From contig NW_027196450.1 of the NCBI RefSeq assembly GCF_038502225.1, forward strand, positions 26,805 to 90,804: DNA of 64,000 bases, read 5' to 3'. Below, piece after piece: positions 10,580-19,927 of this stretch. The notes beneath the pieces are model-generated. The model did not search any database. It was not told the origin of the DNA and saw only the letters and a list, made by a program, of their open reading frames with translations. Origin of the DNA: Cherax quadricarinatus (lineage: Eukaryota; Arthropoda; Malacostraca; Decapoda; Parastacidae). Position 1 is the stretch's first letter. The number at the start of each line of letters is the position of its first letter. A program made the translations under genes and the position numbers.

Positions 10580-11241
10580 ATGGTGGTTGGGGATTTCAAT
10601 GCTAAAGTGGGTAAAAATGTTATGGAGGGAGTAGTAGGTAAATTTGGGGTGCCAGGGGTAAATGTAAATGGGGAGCCTTTAATTGAGCTATGTGTAGAAA
10701 GAAATTTGGTAATAAGTAATACATATTTTATGAAAAAGAGGATAAATAAATATACAAGGTATGATGTAGCACGTAATGAAAGTAGTTTGTTAGATTATGT
10801 ATTGGTGTATAAAAGGTTGATGGGTAGGCTCCAGGATGTACATGTTTATAGAGGGGCAACTGATATATCGGATCATTATTTAGTTGTAGCTACAGTTAGA
10901 GTAAGAGGTAGATGGGAAAAGAGGAAGGTGGCAACAACAAGTAAGAGGGAGGTGAAAGTGTATAAACTAAGGGAGGAGGAAGTTCGGGCGAGATATAAGC
11001 GACTATTGGCAGAAAGGTGGGCTAGTGCAAAGATGAGTAGTGGGGGGGTTGAAGAGGGTTGGAATAGTTTTAAAAATGCAGTATTAGAATGTGGGGCAGA
11101 AGTTTGTGGTTATAGGAGGGTGGGGGCAGGAGGAAAGAGGAGTGATTGGTGGAATGATGAAGTAAAGGGTGTGATAAAAGAGAAAAAGGTAGCTTACGAG
11201 AGGTTTTTACAAAGCAGAAGTGTTATAAGAAGAGCAGAGTA
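10580..11241 (+). CDS. RTE ORF, 5' part (endonuclease end and linker)
   Basis: Encodes the C-terminal half of the endonuclease (GDFNA near the start; SDH about 95 residues later) and the basic linker before the RT domain, up to a Tyr codon that contains the TA target of the Tigger insertion. The frame continues from that same Tyr codon at 12739. The first ATG is at the truncation and is not native. Confidence 0.85.
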
Positions 11242-11490
11242 CAGTGGACCCCCGCATACCGATTTTAATCCGTGCAAGAGCGCTCATTGGTATGCGAAAT
11301 AATCGGTATGCGAATGAATTTTTCCCATAAGAAATAATGGAAATCAAATTAATCCGTGCAAGACACCCAAAAGTATGAAAAAAAAAATTTTACCACATGA
11401 AATATACATTTTCCTACACACAAAGAGAAGGATACATGCACAATAGTAGAGTAGTACATGCACAGTATATATTGTGCATGTACTAGTCTA

Positions 11491-12447
11491 CTAAATGAAG
11501 AATAAATGACACTTACCTTTATTGAAGATGCAGCAATGACTGATGAGACACTGTGTCCTGGGAGTGCCTTTTCCTCCTGAGTACTGTAGGTCCTGTTTGG
11601 CATTTTCTTCCAGAACAGGCCTTATCACACTGTGTATGTCACTACGATTCTTAAATCTCTCAAACCAACCTTTGCTGGCTTTAAATTCACCAATATGAGC
11701 ACTAGTTCCAGGCATTTTTCCCTGTTCACCTGGGTGTTAGTCGACTGGTGTGGGTTGCATCCTGGGAGACAAGATTAAGGACCCCAATGGAAATAAGTTA
11801 GACAGTCTTCGATGACACTGACTTTTTTGGGTTATCCTGGGTGGCAAATCCTCTGGGGTTAATTGTTTCTTGGTATTCTCAATAAGCCACACCAACAACA
11901 GTGCTACAGCAGCAGCAGACGATGCTACAGCAGCAGCAGACGATGCTACAGCAGCAGCAGACGATGCTACAGCAGCAGCAGACGATGCTACAGCAGCAGC
12001 AGCAGCAGCAGCAGATGATGCTACAGCAGCAGCAGACGATGCTACAGCAGCAGCAGACGATGCTACAGCAGCAGCAGCAGCTGACAGTGCTACAGCAGCA
12101 GCAGACGATGCTACAGCAGCAGCAGACGATGCTACAGCAGCAGCATGCTACAGCAGCAGCAGACAGTGCTACAGCAGCAGCAGACATGCTACAGCAGCAG
12201 CTGACGGTGCTACAGCAGCAGCAGACGGTGCTACAGCAGCAGCAGCAGCTGACAGTGCAGCAGCAGCAGCAGCTGTACCACCAATAGTAGCGATGGTTGA
12301 TTGGGGTTTATTATACAACCTGGCCAGCTCGGAGACACGCACTCCACTTTCATACTTATCAATGATCTTTTTCTTCATCTCTATAGTAATTCTCACCCTT
12401 ATTGCTGTAGGGTTGGCACTAGAAGCTTTCTTGGGGCCCATGGTCAC
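11491..12447 (-). pseudogene. Tigger transposase remnant, middle replaced by a minisatellite
   Basis: The N-terminal part at 12447-12279 (MGPKKASSANPTA ... KPQSTIATI) is the same helix-turn-helix as in element A. The matching downstream piece (FKASKGWFERFKNRSDIHSV) lies at 11491-11700. Between them about 90 codons are replaced by unrelated sequence (about 11727-11880) and by the CAG-rich array. The DDE domain is absent. Not functional as a transposase. Confidence 0.8.
11901..12276. repeat. CAG-rich 21-bp minisatellite inside the Tigger element
   Basis: About 18 copies of a 21-bp unit, gctacagcagcagcagacgat, with variants that add or drop CAG triplets and read ctgacagt or catgctac. Because the unit is a multiple of three and stop-free, it opens frames on both strands (Ala/Asp-rich, Gln-rich and Cys-rich), which I do not regard as genes. 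Confidence 0.9.
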
Positions 12448-12738
12448 TTATTTTCCAGATAAAATCACCAAAAACACTGTAATAATACGAAATGTTCCGA
12501 TTGTATGCTTGGATGTTACCGCGGAGGCTGGCTGGTAAACAATGCCACCGGCGGAACATGTGAGCGTGGCTCAGGCCGCACATTGGACGCGTCTCGGACG
12601 AAAGCGGGTTTTTGGGCGCTATGCGGTAGCGATCAAAGCGGGTTTTTGAGCGGTATGCGAGGCAAAATTTTTGCGATTAAAGTGAGCGGTATGCGGAATA
12701 AACGGTATGTGATGCCAACGGTATGCGGGGGTCCACTG

Positions 12739-14595
12739 TATATGGAGAGTAAAAGAAAGGTGAAGAGAGTGGTGAGAGAGTGCAAAAGGAGAGCAGATGA
12801 AAGAGTGGGAGAGGCACTGTCAAGAAATTTTAATGAAAATAAGAAAAAATTTTGGAGTGAGTTAAACAAGTTAAGAAAGCCTAGGGAAAGTATGGATTTG
12901 TCAGTTAAAAACAGAGTAGGGGAGTTAGTAGATGGGGAGAGGGAGGTATTAGGTAGATGGCGAGAATATTTTGAGGAACTTTTAAATGTTGAGGAAGAAA
13001 GGGAGGCGGTAATTTCATGCACTGGCCAGGGAGGTATACCATCTTTTAGGAGTGAAGAAGAGCAGAATGTAAGTGTGGTGGAGGTACGTGAGGCATTACG
13101 TAGAATGAAAGGGGGTAAAGCAGCTGGAACTGATGGGATCATGACAGAAATGTTAAAAGCAGGGGGGGATATAGTGTTGGAGTGGTTGGTACTTTTGTTT
13201 AATAAATGTATGAAAGAGGGGAAGGTACCTAGGGATTGGCGGAGAGCATGTATAGTCCCTTTATATAAAGGGAAAGGGGACAAAAGAGATTGTAAAAATT
13301 ATAGAGGAATAAGTTTACTGAGTATACCAGGAAAAGTATACGGTAGGGTTATAATTGAAAGAATTAGAGGTAAGACAGAATGTAGGATTGCGGATGAGCA
13401 AGGAGGCTTCAGAGTGGGTAGGGGATGTGTAGATCAAGTGTTTACATTGAAGCATATATGTGAACAGTATTTAGATAAAGGTAGGGAAGTTTTTATTGCA
13501 TTTATGGATTTAGAAAAGGCATATGATAGAGTGGATAGAGGAGCAATGTGGCAGATGTTGCAAGTATATGGAATAGGTGGTAAGTTACTAAATGCTGTAA
13601 AGAGCTTTTATGAGGATAGTGAGGCTCAGGTTAGGGTGTGTAGAAGAGAGGGAGAATACTTCCCGGTAAAAGTAGGTCTTAGACAGGGATGTGTAATGTC
13701 ACCATGGTTGTTTAATATATTTATAGATGGGGTTGTAAAAGAAGTAAATGCTAGGGTGTTCGGGAGAGGGGTGGGATTAAATTATGGGGAATCAAATTCA
13801 AAATGGGAATTGACACAGTTACTTTTTGCTGATGATACTGTGCTTATGGGAGATTCTAAAGAAAAATTGCAAAGGTTAGTGGATGAGTTTGAGAATGTGT
13901 GTAAAGGTAGAAAGTTGAAAGTGAACATAGAAAAGAGTAAGGTGATGAGGGTATCAAATGATTTAGATAAAGAAAAATTGGATATCAAATTGGGGAGGAG
14001 GAGTATGGAAGAAGTGAATGTTTTCAGATACTTGGGAGTTGACGTGTCGGCGGATGGATTTATGAAGGATGAGGTTAATCATAGAATTGATGAGGGAAAA
14101 AAGGTGAGTGGTGCGTTGAGGTATATGTGGAGTCAAAAAACGTTATCTATGGAGGCAAAGAAGGGAATGTATGAAAGTATAGTAGTACCAACACTCTTAT
14201 ATGGATGTGAAGCTTGGGTGGTAAATGCAGCAGCGAGGAGACGGTTGGAGGCAGTGGAGATGTCCTGTCTAAGGGCAATGTGTGGTGTAAATATTATGCA
14301 GAAAATTCGGAGTGTGGAAATTAGGAGAAGGTGTGGAGTTAATAAAAGCATTAGTCAGAGGGCAGAAGAGGGGTTGTTGAGGTGGTTTGGTCATTTAGAG
14401 AGAATGGATCAAAGTAGAATGACATGGAAAGCATATAAATCTATAGGGGAAGGAAGGAGGGGTAGGGGTCGTCCTCGAAAGGGTTGGAAAGAGGGGGTAA
14501 AGGAGGTTTTGTGGGCGAGGGGCTTGGACTTCCAGCAAGCGTGCATGAGCGTGTTAGATAGGAGTGAATGGAGACGAATGATACTTGGGACCTGA
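12739..14595 (+). CDS. RTE ORF, 3' part (reverse transcriptase), about 618 aa
   Basis: Continues the RTE frame from the interrupted Tyr codon. It contains KVYGRVIIERI, FMDLEKAYDRVDRG, LRQGCVMSPW and the catalytic FADD near 13830, followed by the GCEAWVVN and RRGRGRPRKGW segments. No stop or frameshift. An open frame extends upstream to 12505 but that part translates Tigger TIR DNA and is an artefact. It is closely similar to copy A. Confidence 0.85.
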   Translation, partial: YMESKRKVKRVVRECKRRADERVGEALSRNFNENKKKFWSELNKLRKPRESMDLSVKNRVGELVDGEREVLGRWREYFEELLNVEEEREAVISCTGQGGIPSFRSEEEQNVSVVEVREALRRMKGGKAAGTDGIMTEMLKAGGDIVLEWLVLLFNKCMKEGKVPRDWRRACIVPLYKGKGDKRDCKNYRGISLLSIPGKVYGRVIIERIRGKTECRIADEQGGFRVGRGCVDQVFTLKHICEQYLDKGREVFIAFMDLEKAYDRVDRGAMWQMLQVYGIGGKLLNAVKSFYEDSEAQVRVCRREGEYFPVKVGLRQGCVMSPWLFNIFIDGVVKEVNARVFGRGVGLNYGESNSKWELTQLLFADDTVLMGDSKEKLQRLVDEFENVCKGRKLKVNIEKSKVMRVSNDLDKEKLDIKLGRRSMEEVNVFRYLGVDVSADGFMKDEVNHRIDEGKKVSGALRYMWSQKTLSMEAKKGMYESIVVPTLLYGCEAWVVNAAARRRLEAVEMSCLRAMCGVNIMQKIRSVEIRRRCGVNKSISQRAEEGLLRWFGHLERMDQSRMTWKAYKSIGEGRRGRGRPRKGWKEGVKEVLWARGLDFQQACMSVLDRSEWRRMILGT

Positions 14596-14976
14596 CGATC
14601 TGTTGGAGTGTGAGCAGGGTAATATTTAGTGAAGGGATTCAGGGAAACCGGTTATTTTCATATAGTCGGACTTGAGTCCTGGAAATGGGAAGTACAATGC
14701 CTGCACTTTAAAGGAGGGGTTTGGGATATTGGCAGTTTGGAGGGATATGTTGTGTATCTTTATACGTATATGCTTCTAAACTGTTGTATTCTGAGCACCT
14801 CTGCAAAAGCAGTGATAATGTGTGAGTGTGGTGAAAGTGTTGAATGATGATGAAAGTATTTTCTTTTTGGGGATTTTCTTTCTTTTTTGGGTCACCCTGC
14901 CTCGGTGGGAGACGGCCGACTTGTTGAAAAAAAAAAAAAATATACTAAACAATTTAAAAGCAAATTCTTTACTGAC

Positions 14977-15173
14977 CTCCGGGGATGAGGATCATCTGGA
15001 GTTAGTAGAGCCTCATCACTAAAGTATTCTGAATGATGCTTCGAATAATCTACATGTTGCTTACGTAAGAAAGTTTCTATCTTGTCACTGGCATGAATCA
15101 GTTCAGAATCAGCTTCCCATGTGGCATCCTCACAGTCATATCCATGCCATTTTACAAAGTATATTGTAATAGG
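14977..15173 (-). CDS. Tandem-chromodomain gene, exon 4 (second chromodomain)
   Basis: A 197-bp exon with acceptor ttttttcag and donor AG|gtcagt; enters in phase 0 and leaves in phase 2. It encodes residues 106-170, from PITIYFVKWHGYD through ATWEADSEL to LLTPDDPHPR. FVKWHGYD...ATWE is the beta-strand core of a chromodomain, with W114, Y117 and W124. With exon 3 this makes the second chromodomain, followed by an acidic tail. An RTE copy ends only 35 bp downstream of its donor and a SINE starts about 45 bp upstream of its acceptor. Confidence 0.85.
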
Positions 15174-15216
15174 CTGAAAAAAAGTTACACACGAATTAAT
15201 ACAGTATCATTGTCTT

Positions 15217-15542
15217 TCAAAAAACCGACTGCATCCCACCGAAGCAAGGTGGCCCAAAAAGAAAAACGAAAGTTTCTCTTTTTAACTTTGGTAATGTATA
15301 CAGAAGGGGTTACTAGCCCCTTGCTCCCAGCATGTTAGTCATCTCTTACGACATGCATTGCTTACGGAGGAAGAATTCTGTTCCACTTCCCCATGGAGAT
15401 AAGAGGAAATAAACAAGAATAAGAACTAGTAAGAAAATAGAAGAAAACCCAGAGGGATGTGAATATACTATATGCTTGTACATGCAAGTGTAGTGTGACC
15501 TAGGGAAAAGTAGAAGTAGCAAGACATATCTGAAACCTTGCA
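15217..15542 (-). mobile_element. SINE copy (RTE-tailed), 5' truncated
   Basis: Reverse-strand copy of the 4631 SINE family: 3' signature at about 15220-15255, then the body (ccccttgctccc, ggaagaattctgttccactt, ggtcacact-like stretches). It stops at ccttgca, where the oligo-T tail of the next SINE begins. Confidence 0.8.
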
Positions 15543-16100
15543 TTTTTTTTTTTTTCAACAAACCGGCCATATCCCACCAAGGCAGTGTTTACCTGGAGTT
15601 TACCTGGAGAGAGTTCCGGGGGTCAACGCCCCCGCGGTCCGGTCTGTGACCAGGCCTCCTGGTGGATCAGAGCCTGATCAACCAGGCTGTTGCTGCTGGC
15701 TGCACGCAAACTAATGTACGAGCCACAGCCCGGCTGATCAGGAACTGATCAGTGATAGTGTGGCCCAAAAAGAAAAACAAAAGTTTCTCTTTTTAAATTT
15801 AGTAATATATAAAGGAGAAGGGGTTACTAGCCCCTTGCTCCCGGCACTTCAGTCGCCTCTTATTACACGCATGGCTTACAGAGGAAGAATTCTGTTCCAC
15901 TTCCCCATGGAGGTAAGAGGAAATAAACAAGAACAAGAACTAGAAAGAAAACCCAGAGGGGTGTGTATATATATGTTTGTACATGTATGTGTAGTGTGAC
16001 CTAAGTGTAAGTAGAAGTAGCAAGACGTACCTGAAATCTTGCATGTTTATGAGACAAAAAACACACCAGCAATCCTACCATCATGTAAAACAATTACAAG
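15543..16100 (-). mobile_element. SINE copy (RTE-tailed), interrupted by a CR1 fragment
   Basis: A second reverse-strand SINE immediately next to the first: T-rich tail, 3' signature, then a break by a CR1-type fragment at about 15587-15757, then the rest of the body up to the head (gacaaaaaacacaccagcaa) near 16100. Together with the first copy this is a same-orientation SINE pair with a nested insertion. Confidence 0.8.
15587..15757 (-). mobile_element. CR1-group LINE 3' fragment inside a SINE
   Basis: About 170 bp of the last codons and 3' tail of the CR1-group LINE described at 47579-51493, reverse strand, starting with two copies of the 11-bp tail unit (gtttacctgga). The SINE sequence resumes directly on the other side. 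A 4-bp agtg on each side may be the target duplication. Confidence 0.8.
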
Positions 16101-17344
16101 TTAATACAGTATGTCAAGTTCAAAATACTTGTACAACACTGATTTTCTGGTACCCTTGGTTCCTAGGCTTTGCCAGAATATCAATTTTGCTAGACTAACA
16201 GAGGTCATATAATAATAATACTTCAACAATACACCTTTGACCACCATGGTCTACTGGAAACTTAAATATTAGCATAAATGAAACAGGCTTATTTATTACT
16301 ATACTTACAAAGAATGTTGCTGTACTAACACTTCCTAAGTGGTAAATTTTATAATTTTACCAGAGCTGCAAAGCTAATCACTAGCCATAGAGGGTCAATT
16401 GTTAGTAAAATATTTTAAGAATTAAACAGAATGAAGAGATCACCACCAAAAATTGCAGTGTAAATATATAGTATAAGTGAGCATGTACTACATACAGTCC
16501 CTTTCACCATACTTTACATCGTATTTCTTTTAAATGTATCCAATATATCAGAGAGTATCATAAGCTTGATGGTCCAAAGATCCTGAAGGTGGTAAGTTTA
16601 GCCATAAAAAGAAAAAGAGCTGGGATCACTGTATTACTGAGTATGCATGCTTTTGGTCAGGTAGCCACTAAACATGCTACTCTAAATGATTAAAAACCTA
16701 TAATTATTCTCCACTATCCCTGGGGCCTTTGGTAAGATACTCAGCCCTTCACTGCTGTCTTAAAAAGATAAATTTTGACAAACATGTCACTGTTGCTCCT
16801 ACCCTAAGTTGATGTTTTCTTTACTTGCATTACATTTAATTTTAGCTTATATAATGTGGATTGCTGTATCAAAGAAGCCCTTATCTTCAGCATCACAAGG
16901 TAGATCAAAGTTTCCCTGTATATCAATGAAATACTTATTTACATCTCCAGTAGCTCAACACTTTTCATATATGTGAGTTCATGGGAATCACTTTTTTGGA
17001 GGACTTCTACCTGGGTTGTGATCTTATAGTATTTAATCCTTCAAATAGGCCATTTTGCATTGCCTATGTTTCAGGGATCTCTCTCTCTCTGTGTTTTATC
17101 ACACTGTATCCTGAATTTCCCTAAGCATCACTGCCTGAATCTTGACAATATTTACAGACTATAATTCTGATGAATCACTTCAGGAATCACTATCACTTTT
17201 ATCCATAAACTATCAGTTTCAGACCTATCACTTTCTACTCAGTCTGGCGTTCCAATCTTCATTCTTTAATAAATTCCTTTTGTCTATGTTGAACTAGGAC
17301 TGAGTAACCCAGGCTCTATTTCTAACACCAGAGATGTGACTACC
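16101..17344. other. Intron sequence, nothing recognised
   Basis: 1.2 kb of AT-rich intron 3 of the chromodomain gene, without coding frames, tandem repeats or family signatures that I recognise. Confidence 0.5.
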
Positions 17345-17410
17345 ACGGAGAAGGTACTCACCTAGTTGAGGTTGCAGGGGTCGAGTCCGAGCTCCTGCCC
17401 CCATGTCAGT
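17345..17410 (-). mobile_element. L2-like LINE 3' tail fragment
   Basis: Reverse complement of the L2-like LINE 3' end seen at 44240-44283 and 44720-44760 (ctcgacccctgcaacctcaa, then ctaggtgagtac). Only the tail is present. Confidence 0.6.
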
Positions 17411-17701
17411 CTTTGTAGTTTATTGAACCAATTATGTTACAGAAAAACTCTTTTCATTTTTTAAAAATGTAGAAAATTCTGTATAATGGCTGTGATGAAG
17501 TTCAGGAATCCTTCTAGCAGAACCTTCAATAAGGGCAGTTATATATATGGAAGGTAGACATTATGTGGTATGTGTTGTAGAACCTGTTAAGAATAGATGT
17601 TTTCAAGAAATGGTTAAGAAAGCCTGACTGGCCAGGATGAAAAAAGCAATCTTGACTGACAGGCCCTGGGTGAAGCCTTAAATCTTTAAATTTGAGGTGG
17701 A

Positions 17702-17911
17702 TATTTGGACCTCACACCATGGGAGAAGTGGAACAGAATTCTTTCCCTGTAAGCCGTGTATGTCGTAAGAGGTGACTAAAATGCTGGGAGCAAAGGGCTA
17801 GTAACTCCTTCTCCTGTATAAATTACTAAATTTAAAAAGAAAAACTTTCGTTTTTCTATTGAGATCACCTACCTCGGTGGGATACAGCCGGTTTGTTGAG
17901 GAAAAAAAAAC
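17702..17911 (+). mobile_element. SINE 3' fragment
   Basis: Plus-strand 3' half of the RTE-tailed SINE: gaagtggaacagaattctt, the ccttctcctgta stretch and the signature cctcggtgggatacagccgg, ending in an A run. Confidence 0.75.
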
Positions 17912-18264
17912 TGGACCTCACTCTAGGTACTAATGCCCTTCAATAAGAAGTTTTAAAAGTTCCTCCAGATCATTCCTGATCATCCAGGCTGTAGTGCCTA
18001 TGCTAGATTACACCGTATGCTGCAAGTATGAGTACCTTGACTGACAAGTCATCAAGTAACCATGGTCTGAGAACAAGCCATGGGGATGATGATTCTCAAA
18101 ATGATCAGGTATATTTGAAGAGGGATATATTGAGCACATTTTGCATGCTCACTATGTTAAAGAAAATACTATGGTTTACCATGCAGTAATTTTTTCTTAG
18201 AGAATATTTTACTTTACAAAAATAAGGCATTTTGGAGACTATAGTACCTAACAAATATTTATAC
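17912..18264. other. Intron sequence, nothing recognised
   Basis: Intron 3 DNA between a SINE fragment and the donor of exon 3; no feature seen beyond weak similarity to dispersed decapod repeats. Confidence 0.45.
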
Positions 18265-18363
18265 CTTAGTTTCTGTCTTTTGCTTTCTCTTCTTCAAAAT
18301 CAGCTCAATTTCTTCGCTTAGTATGTTCACATGGCATACTTTTGAACTGCTAGTTTCAGTTTC
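18265..18363 (-). CDS. Tandem-chromodomain gene, exon 3
   Basis: A 99-bp exon, phase 0 at both ends, acceptor attctgtttcag and donor AAG|gtataa. It encodes residues 73-105, a Ser-rich linker ETETSSSK followed by VCHVNILSEEIELILKKRK. EEIELILKKR occupies the place of the first chromodomain strand (YEVEKIL in canonical domains) and leads into exon 4. The aromatic residue expected at the start of that strand is replaced by Glu, so the second domain lacks one wall of the methyl-lysine cage. Confidence 0.8.
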
Positions 18364-18728
18364 CTGAAACAGAATATTATGCTAAAGAAATATCCTTATC
18401 TATTTAGAAACTAGATATAATGTTACCATAAAGTATTCTGATTACAAATAAATGGACTGGTGTTATGCAGAGATGATCACAAGACAAAAAATAACATAAG
18501 AAGATATACTACACATATACGCAGATGTCTAACCTAGCTGCTCAGCCTACATTTGTCTGAAACTGTAGGGTGGATGGGTCTAGTGGTCAAGACAAGTCAC
18601 AAGGAAATTGCAATGGCTTAAGGATGGTCCAAGAAGAAATACAATATAGTAAATGCAAGCAAGGAACTGAAATAATGCACAAGGTAGACTTATTATCTAC
18701 ATATACACATATATAAATTTTTAATAGT
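18364..18728. other. Intron sequence, nothing recognised
   Basis: Intron 2 DNA between exon 3 and the Penelope insertion; no feature seen. Confidence 0.45.
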
Positions 18729-18775
18729 ATACTGTATATACACAAATAACCCGCACATAGAAGAGAGAAGCTTAC

Positions 18776-18806
18776 AACGACGTTTCGGTCCGACTTGGAC
18801 CATTTA
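18776..18806 (-). ncRNA. Hammerhead-like motif in the Penelope terminal repeat (degenerate)
   Basis: On the minus strand a 5-bp stem GGTCC/GGACC with loop AAGTC is followed directly by GAAACGTC, the arrangement of stem II plus the GAAA core of hammerhead ribozymes, which are known in Penelope pLTRs. The CUGAUGA half that should precede the stem is not recognisable (GTAAAT is there instead), so this copy is probably inactive. Confidence 0.4.
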
Positions 18807-18890
18807 CAAAGTCACACTAACCAGAAGTGGAGCAGGACAGCTATATATAGGCAGGAAGAGGCGGCGGCGGCAGCGCCGGAGGTGGCAGCG

Positions 18891-18921
<31 letters not shown>

Positions 18922-19073
18922 CAGTAGTAGTAGAGGGAGAGCAAGTGCACAGAGGTGGGGAAGGGGAAGTGATGAAATAAATAATGAAGGAACAGAAACA
19001 TGTGACAGAAGAAAGAAAGACAAAAAGGAAAGAGGAAAAGGGAAAAGGGAGAAGAAAAAAAAAAAATGAGGAA

Positions 19074-19872
19074 TCAGGTTAAGTCATGGGCGTTCTGAAG
19101 TTTGGAGCATTTTACAATGTACTGGGACAGGAAGGCATCTACAGAGATGAAGCCAGGACTAAGATTCATACAAGGAAAGCTGTGTATTAGAGAGGATTCA
19201 ACTAGACGGTGACTGTTAGAGTTGGAAGTAGGGAAGACAGTTTTAGCGGAAGACCAGTCAATAGGATGGCTGTGATCTCTGACGTGACAGAACAGAGCAT
19301 TGTTAGTGTCGGCAAGCCTAACACTATTTTTGTGCTCCCTAAGTCTGTCAGAAAGAGATCGGCCAGTTTCTCCAAAGTATTGAAGAGGACAGGAGGAGCA
19401 AGAAATAGAGTAGACAACAGGAACATCTGTAGAGGGAGCAGAGGTATGAATGAGATTAGTGCAAAGAGTGTTAGTCTGGCGGAAAGTAAGCTGGATGTCT
19501 AAGGGACGGAGAGAATTGTTGAGATTAGAAAGACCGGAAATGTAGGGAAGGCAGAGGACAGAAGAGTTCCCAGGAGTAGAGAGTTTGGGAGAGAAGAAAT
19601 TACATTTAGCACGTGAGAAGACAGAGTCTATGAAATGGGAAGGGTAGCCAAGACAGGAAAATGAATTATGAAGAGTGGAAATTTCTGCTGGAAGGAACTG
19701 AGGATCACAGATGCAGAGGGCATGGAGAAAGAGGGAGATAAGAACACTTTTCTTGACAGGGGAAGCATGATAGGAAAAGTAGTGAATGTACATGCCACTG
19801 TGCATAGGTTTTCGGTAAACGGAAAAGGAAAAACCTGTATCTAAGCGGTGGACATGAACATCAAGGAAAGGA
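19074..19872 (-). pseudogene. Penelope C-terminal fragment with GIY-YIG endonuclease
   Basis: Open reverse-strand frame for the last part of RT (FLDVHVH at the truncation) and the GIY-YIG nuclease (VYSISCSSCPLQYFGETGRS, then LREH), ending at LQNAHDLT. In the GIY box the Gly is replaced by Val (the plus copy has GVYS). All the RT catalytic motifs are missing by truncation. The 3' UTR downstream (about 18840-18960 on the plus strand) contains CAG/TAG-triplet-rich DNA. Confidence 0.8.
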
Positions 19873-19927
19873 AGCGGGTTATTTGTGTATCGTTCCAGTC
19901 ACGGTATTGTGCCTTTTTTTGTTATTT

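Larger units (their letters stand above)
11242..12738 (-). mobile_element. Tigger-like element B, nested in RTE copy C
   Basis: TIRs CAGTGGACCCCCGCATACCG at the left and its near-complement at the right end (12738), flanked by TA at 11240-11241 and 12739-12740. It belongs to a subfamily related to, but distinct from, element A: the TIR bodies read 'gcatacc' rather than 'cgaccaa'. The 1.5-kb interior holds minus-strand transposase pieces and a 21-bp minisatellite. Confidence 0.9.
10556..14941 (+). mobile_element. RTE-clade LINE, copy C, split by a Tigger element
   Basis: The 5' truncation falls at GDFNA of the endonuclease, and the first LINE bases follow an (AAT)8 tract at 10557-10580. The 3' UTR carries the family signature (gtcaccctgcctcggtggga, about 14890) and ends in a run of A at 14927-14941. 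Apart from the 5' truncation and the Tigger insertion at 11242-12738 the reading frame is open throughout, so the copy is young. It fills most of intron 4 of the chromodomain gene, ending 35 bp before exon 4, and is antisense to that gene. Confidence 0.9.

Noticed and set aside
11872..12538. A 222-codon Ala/Asp-rich plus-strand frame, and a Gln-rich one, over the CAG array
   Set aside because: The frame is made by a triplet-based minisatellite and the antisense of a Tigger transposase; no independent gene signal.
12505..12738. N-terminal extension of the RTE reverse-transcriptase frame
   Set aside because: It translates the terminal part of the Tigger element; genuine RTE coding resumes at 12739.
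18795..19023. Small Ala/Val- and Leu/Pro-rich frames near 18.8-19.0 kb
   Set aside because: They come from triplet-rich DNA in the 3' UTR of the reverse Penelope fragment.
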